Positions 7,810 through 11,115 of a stretch of DNA of 11,115 bases are shown piece after piece. Source of the DNA: Anaerolineae bacterium (GTDB taxonomy: Bacteria > Chloroflexota > Anaerolineae > 4572-78 > J111); the NCBI GenBank assembly GCA_023382535.1, contig JAHDWA010000150.1, positions 1 to 11,115 of the forward strand, written 5' to 3'. The position numbers and the translations under genes are program-made. The first letter of the stretch is position 1. Each line of letters begins with the position of its first letter. The notes under the pieces were generated by a model. That model was given only the letters and a program-made list of their open reading frames with translations, was not told the DNA's origin and did not search any database.

Positions 7810-7838
7810 ATTGTAACATGGCCCAGGACGACAAACAA
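7810..7838 (-). promoter_or_regulatory. Possible extended -10 promoter for parAB
   Basis: On the - strand, TGTTACAAT gives an extended -10 (TGnTACAAT, 5 of 6 in the hexamer at 7810-7815). A weak TTGTTT -35 (7833-7838) lies 17 bases upstream. The leader before the parA ATG would be about 50 bases. It would make parAB independent of the sugar kinase gene. Confidence 0.4.
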
Positions 7839-7887
7839 AACGGGAGAGGGTGAGGAGTTTAAAATGTACACAGAACTCCTGTTCGCC

Positions 7888-8745
7888 TCAAGCTCTTTCA
7901 GCCGGATGTTCGACCATGTACATTTCAACTTCCTCCCGCGTGGGTATTCCCTGCGGGCCGGCGCGCTCGATGGCCATGGAGGCAAACACATTGGCAAAGT
8001 AGGCCGACTGCCACAAGTCGTCAGTTTCATGGTAACGGATAAAAAAAGCGGCGGCAAAAACATCCCCTGCCCCGGTGGGGTCGGTCGGCACGGCGGGACG
8101 AGGCGGCACTGCCCAACGCCGGCCCTTACAAAACACGGTGCAGCCTTCTTTATCCTGGGTGACAATCAAAATGGAAGTCTGCGCCGCCCAGCGCTCGGCC
8201 ACGGCCCAATTGCCCTCGATATCCTCAATGCTAATCACCGTGACCTCTACCTGGGGTAAAATTTCAGCCGCGCCCTGCCAGTCGCCCAACGACACAATCC
8301 CGTGCGCGTCCCATTGGCGCAGCCAGCCTTGCGGAGTGGTCACCAGTAATGATTTCTGAAACAGGGTGGTCACCTCAGCTTCGACATCCTGAGCCAGAGG
8401 GCAAAGATGGACCAACGAAATAGTCCGGCAGTCAGCCGGGATATCGGCCGGGCCGATAGAACGAGCAATCGGCCCAACTGTCTGCTGCCGCCCGTGAGGT
8501 GTGTAAACATTCCGAAAAGTCGTCGTCGCCGCCGAAGCCAGAATATGCCAATCCGCATCGGCCAAGTAGGCGGGTGGCACAAAATCAGGAGCGGCAGCGG
8601 TAATAATAACCGGCTGCCAGCCCAACTGTTTGACCACTGCACCCGCGTAAGACACCGTACCACCGATGGTAAAGCGATTATCCGGCAGTAAATCCTTGGT
8701 CACAGTTCCAACTAATAGATAAGGTGGCTTACCGTTTTGAGCCAT
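7888..8745 (-). CDS. PfkB/ribokinase-family sugar or nucleoside kinase
   Basis: The enzyme transfers phosphate from ATP to a hydroxyl of a sugar, polyol or nucleoside; its substrate cannot be told from sequence alone. The second PfkB signature is clear at residues 222-228 (DPTGAGD), where Asp228 is the expected catalytic base and the Gly-Ala-Gly forms the anion hole. An N-terminal GG-rich segment at 28-42 fits the first substrate-binding region. At 285 residues it is slightly shorter than classical ribokinase (about 300-310). The N-terminus (LLVGTVTKDLL, then a GGT..YAG pattern) recalls the short PfkB subgroup that includes plant myo-inositol kinase; this is recollection, not a search. A GAGGGAG ribosome binding site lies 10 bases before the ATG. 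The gene sits between jag and parA, and a hairpin after jag suggests partial separation from the yidC-jag unit. Confidence 0.9.
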   Translation of the reverse strand: MAQNGKPPYLLVGTVTKDLLPDNRFTIGGTVSYAGAVVKQLGWQPVIITAAAPDFVPPAYLADADWHILASAATTTFRNVYTPHGRQQTVGPIARSIGPADIPADCRTISLVHLCPLAQDVEAEVTTLFQKSLLVTTPQGWLRQWDAHGIVSLGDWQGAAEILPQVEVTVISIEDIEGNWAVAERWAAQTSILIVTQDKEGCTVFCKGRRWAVPPRPAVPTDPTGAGDVFAAAFFIRYHETDDLWQSAYFANVFASMAIERAGPQGIPTREEVEMYMVEHPAERA

Positions 8746-8755
8746 GCAACGAAAT

Positions 8756-8762
8756 CTCCCTC
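8756..8762 (-). promoter_or_regulatory. Ribosome binding site of the PfkB-family kinase
   Basis: GAGGGAG on the - strand ends 10 bases before the ATG at 8745. Confidence 0.55.
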
Positions 8763-8776
8763 AATGGATTAAGCAC

Positions 8777-8802
8777 ATAAAACCCACCGCCGGGGGTGGG
8801 TT
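8777..8802 (-). terminator. Probable intrinsic terminator or attenuator after jag
   Basis: On the - strand an 8-bp GC-rich stem (AACCCACC with GGTGGGTT, 8781-8802) with a six-base loop is followed by a short T-run (the stem end plus TTA). It lies about 40 bases past the jag stop. The T-run is short, so some read-through into the kinase gene is likely. Confidence 0.5.
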
Positions 8803-8841
8803 CAGGATTAAACACTATATCATTAAATACGGTGTGACACC

Positions 8842-9630
8842 CTACTTGGGAATAATCGTAACTTTGCGGTTATCATCGCTGCCAACGCTTTTGGTAGTAA
8901 CCAACGGATGATCGCGGAGGGTAATATGGATGATCCGCCGTTCATGCGCCGGCATCGCCTCGAGTACGATTTTTTTACGGGTGGCAACGACCCGCTCCGC
9001 CATTTTCTCAGCCATCTGGCGCAGCGATTGACGGCGGCGCACCCGGTAAGACTCAACATCAACCACAATCGGCTGCCAGGCGCTCAGCTCTTTGCTGACC
9101 ATCAGGCGGACCATATCTTGCAAAGCCTGGAGGGTTTCGCTGCGCCGGCCAATCAAAATACCCAGGTCACCGCCGGTAATATCCAACACCAGAGGGGGTG
9201 CTTCACCCGGCTCCACCAAATCAGTACCCAGGCGGTAGGATACCTTGGCTTTGATACCCATCAACTTCAGCAACTGCGTTAAAAACTGGGCAGCAATCTC
9301 TCCCATTTCGGTCGGCTGGGTTGGCTCCACCTCACTTGGAGCGGGCAGAGCCGGTTCGACCGGTTTGGAGGTTGCTCTTGTTTCAACAGCAGGAATACCT
9401 TCCGCCTCAGCAATTTCAGTGGTTGGAGCAGCCTCGGCCGGGGTGGTCCTTTTCCGGGTCAGGCGAACTTGGGCCTCTTCAGAGCCGATGCCAAAAACGC
9501 CGCGTTTTCCTTCTTTGACGATTTCAACATCAACCTGTTCGCGGGTGAGGCCGAGTTGAGCCAGTCCTTGCTCGATGGCCTCGTCAATTGTTTTAGCGCT
9601 TACGTCGAGACTTTCGTTTTGATTTGACAT
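8842..9630 (-). CDS. jag: Jag/KhpB (SpoIIIJ-associated) RNA-binding protein
   Basis: Jag/KhpB proteins bind RNA, act with KhpA, and influence cell division and envelope growth in Gram-positive bacteria; the gene is classically next to yidC. With the ATG at 9630 the protein has 262 residues. The Jag-N domain is at about 5-57, with the family's EGKRGVFGIGSEEA stretch. A Pro/Ala/Glu-rich linker spans about 60-107. A KH domain follows at about 108-183 with an ILIGRRSETLQALQ core, and an R3H domain at about 190-262 with the R-x3-H pair Arg231/His235 inside ERRIIH. The last Gly of the KH GxxG loop is Ser164. A TTG at 9666 could add 12 residues but has no family support. The start overlaps the end of yidC by 38 bases, so translation is probably coupled. 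Confidence 0.93.
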   Translation of the reverse strand: MSNQNESLDVSAKTIDEAIEQGLAQLGLTREQVDVEIVKEGKRGVFGIGSEEAQVRLTRKRTTPAEAAPTTEIAEAEGIPAVETRATSKPVEPALPAPSEVEPTQPTEMGEIAAQFLTQLLKLMGIKAKVSYRLGTDLVEPGEAPPLVLDITGGDLGILIGRRSETLQALQDMVRLMVSKELSAWQPIVVDVESYRVRRRQSLRQMAEKMAERVVATRKKIVLEAMPAHERRIIHITLRDHPLVTTKSVGSDDNRKVTIIPK

Positions 9631-10948
9631 GGGTATCTTTACTATTTTCTTCGGGATTAGCCGCAACCGGGCTGCTGGCCGTCACCGGGGCGCTGAGACG
9701 TGTTCCAGTCGGGGCTGTCGCCGGTTTCATATTTGTTTGGGTAAAATATTGTTGAATCAGGGCCAGCAGATTACTGGTAAACCAGTACAGGGTCAGGCCT
9801 GAGGGGACAATCAGCGAAAAATAGCCAAACATAATCGGCATAATTTTCATCATCGAGTTCATGGACGCCTGCTGCGGGTCAGGGTTGGGCGGGGTCATCA
9901 TCTGCTGCATATAATACTGCGACACCACCAGCAGTACCGGCAAGACCAGGTAAGCCAGAGCCGGTCCCCAGCCAATCGAAGGAGGTAAAGGCCACAACCA
10001 ATTTAGGCCGCCGCCACGGTCCGCCACTGGCCCAGCCAGGCTGGGAATCCATAGAAAGCCCTCATACAATAACCCTTCGTGCGAGAGTTGGGTTAGGGCC
10101 TGGTAAAGCGCAAACCAGATAGGCATCTGGACCAGGGTGGGCAGACAGCCGCCCAACGGATTAACCCCGGCCTCCTTGTACAGGGCCATCTGCTCCTGAG
10201 CCAGTTTTTCCCGGTCATTTTTATACTTCTCTTGCAGCTCTTTCATCCGCGGCTGCAACTCTTGCATGGCCTTAGACGATTTGATTTGCTGCATATTCAA
10301 AGGGAAAGTAGCCACACGGACCAGGATGGTGAAGAGAATAATAGAGAAGCCGAAGGCATAAGGGAGGCCCCAGCCCTTTAGCACATTGTCCAGATAGACG
10401 AGAGACAGGGCAATGAAATTGACAAAAGATCCCCAGATACCCAGCTCTTGGGGCGTAGTTTTTACAGTGGCGCTGGCTTCCAGGGTAGTTTCGCCAAACT
10501 TTAATTGGGCCACATTGTTCAGCGTTTCGCCGGGTTCAGCCGTCGAAGGGGGAATGGCATGATAAATGATGGTCGCCGCCTGATTTTGCGGCAAGCTGCC
10601 CGACCAGGTAACTGTATTATTATGATTATCAAACGTGCCAAGTGTAACCGAAATGGAATGAGTTTGCAGAGCCAGGGACAGCCCTTTCGGCATCACGTCG
10701 GTGAGAGTAAAATCAATATCCCGGTTACTGCCGTTTTTAACAGTAACGGTATAGGTAACTACTTGACCCAGTGGGACGGTCTCAGAACTGGCCTTCTTCT
10801 CCAGGGTCACACCATTGGCCTGGGCTATAGGGTTAAGGGTAGTGGGTGACGGGTTGGGGAAAGCCGCGGTGGCGGGCTTAAATAACGCTAAAAACAGAAT
10901 AAGACCAACGACAATGAGGGGTAAAATCAACAACCTTAAAGATTTCAC
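9593..10948 (-). CDS. yidC: Membrane protein insertase YidC with an extra exported DUF11-type domain
   Basis: YidC/Oxa1 proteins insert and fold inner-membrane proteins with or without SecYEG. The 451-residue protein has an N-terminal hydrophobic segment (6-23), then a DUF11-type Ig-like domain at about 46-165 (VPLGQVVTYTVTVKN, then LTDVMPKGL). The Oxa1 core starts near 171: TM1 with conserved Arg211 in LVRVATFPL, the charged cytoplasmic hairpin (217-268), GVNPLGGCLPTLVQMP at 261-276, and TM3-TM5 to about 402. The tail is Pro/Ala-rich and ends in a very basic KSKRKSRRKR, expected to bind ribosomes. The start is a GTG; AGGAGG lies 17 bases upstream, which is long, but no other in-frame start is closer. 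yidD is 53 bases upstream and jag overlaps the 3' end. The DUF11 domain replaces the unrelated P1 domain of proteobacterial YidC. Confidence 0.95.
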   Translation of the reverse strand: MKSLRLLILPLIVVGLILFLALFKPATAAFPNPSPTTLNPIAQANGVTLEKKASSETVPLGQVVTYTVTVKNGSNRDIDFTLTDVMPKGLSLALQTHSISVTLGTFDNHNNTVTWSGSLPQNQAATIIYHAIPPSTAEPGETLNNVAQLKFGETTLEASATVKTTPQELGIWGSFVNFIALSLVYLDNVLKGWGLPYAFGFSIILFTILVRVATFPLNMQQIKSSKAMQELQPRMKELQEKYKNDREKLAQEQMALYKEAGVNPLGGCLPTLVQMPIWFALYQALTQLSHEGLLYEGFLWIPSLAGPVADRGGGLNWLWPLPPSIGWGPALAYLVLPVLLVVSQYYMQQMMTPPNPDPQQASMNSMMKIMPIMFGYFSLIVPSGLTLYWFTSNLLALIQQYFTQTNMKPATAPTGTRLSAPVTASSPVAANPEENSKDTHVKSKRKSRRKR

Positions 10949-10965
10949 GACTAATTTCTTTCCAT

Positions 10966-10971
10966 CCTCCT
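10966..10971 (-). promoter_or_regulatory. Distant Shine-Dalgarno of yidC
   Basis: A perfect AGGAGG on the - strand ends 17 bases before the GTG start of yidC. An ATG abuts it directly and opens a four-codon frame ending in TAG two bases before the GTG. The spacing is unusually long for efficient initiation. Confidence 0.45.
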
Positions 10972-11001
10972 AAAACAACCTAAAAAAACCGACAGGCATC
11001 A

Positions 11002-11115
11002 TCACGGCACGGGATCATAGCCACCAGGATGAAAGGGATGGCAGCGGCCAATACGTTTTACGGCCAACCAGCCCCCTTTAATCAGACCATACTTTTCTAT
11101 CGCTTGATAACTGTA
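11002..11115 (-). CDS. yidD: Membrane protein insertion efficiency factor YidD (C-terminal part)
   Basis: The last 37 residues are visible; the start lies beyond the window. The end [18 protein letters not shown] is the hallmark YidD C-terminus, with the conserved RC-HP and HPGG-DPVP signature. The segment before it ([19 protein letters not shown]) also fits the family. YidD is a small amphipathic membrane-associated protein that assists YidC-dependent insertion. It is typically encoded between rnpA and yidC, and that order holds on the yidC side here. Confidence 0.95.
   Translation of the reverse strand, partial: YSYQAIEKYGLIKGGWLAVKRIGRCHPFHPGGYDPVP

Noticed and set aside
7853..7880. Seven-bp inverted repeat AGGAGTT/AACTCCT after the kinase gene
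   Set aside because: The loop is 14 bases and no T-run follows on the - strand, so it is too weak to call a terminator.
8831..8841. Palindrome GGTGTGACACC just past the jag stop
   Set aside because: With a one-base loop it cannot form a useful hairpin, and the single copy gives no support for an operator.
9631..9666. Upstream TTG start extending Jag by 12 residues
   Set aside because: The extra residues are not part of the Jag-N domain, there is no ribosome binding site, and the ATG at 9630 fits the family start.
1..11115. Defence system, CRISPR array, transposon or prophage
   Set aside because: No spaced direct repeats, transposase, integrase, nuclease or toxin motifs were seen; every sizeable frame is accounted for by the listed genes.

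Overview
The window looks like chromosomal DNA from a member of the Chloroflexota, probably an Anaerolineae/Caldilineae-type lineage. The basis is the long secreted protein with DUF11 repeats, an internal YLPLI-type motif and a Thr-Pro linker, a protein with 2TM domains plus a charged coiled coil, and moderate GC. This assignment is inference from protein style; no rRNA or other marker gene is present.

Layout. The left half (1-5854) is on the + strand: the 3' end of a small hydrophobic protein gene (to 149), a 240-base gap that holds a good sigma-70-type promoter, a membrane protein with two tandem 2TM domains and a long helical tail (390-1478), a 155-base gap, and a 1406-residue exported multidomain protein (1634-5854). 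That protein reads, in order: signal peptide, right-handed beta-helix, Ig-like domain, four DUF11-type repeats, VYLPLIFK motif, Thr-Pro linker, and a beta-propeller with seven recognisable blades. A perfect 14-bp bidirectional terminator (5873-5905) separates it from the opposing cluster.

The right half (5989-11115) is on the - strand and, read from right to left, is an origin-proximal housekeeping cluster: yidD (partial), yidC, jag, a PfkB-family sugar kinase, parA, parB. YidD and YidC insert membrane proteins. Jag is the RNA-binding partner usually encoded next to YidC, and the two genes overlap here. ParA and ParB segregate the chromosome origin. The order fits the widespread rpmH-rnpA-yidD-yidC-jag-...-parA-parB arrangement, so rnpA, rpmH and dnaA probably lie beyond base 11115. 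The mnmE/mnmG/rsmG genes often found between jag and parA are absent; the sugar kinase sits there instead.

Most notable points: YidC carries an exported DUF11-type Ig-like domain between its first membrane segment and the insertase core, where proteobacterial YidC has its unrelated P1 domain. The 2TM duplication is old but conserved at protein level. The parA-parB gap contains a 14-base inverted repeat built from GTAGCAA units. Jag has Ser in place of the last Gly of its KH GxxG loop. I saw no CRISPR array, transposase, tRNA or rRNA, and no convincing full parS or DnaA-box cluster. No gene-free stretch exceeds 300 bases.
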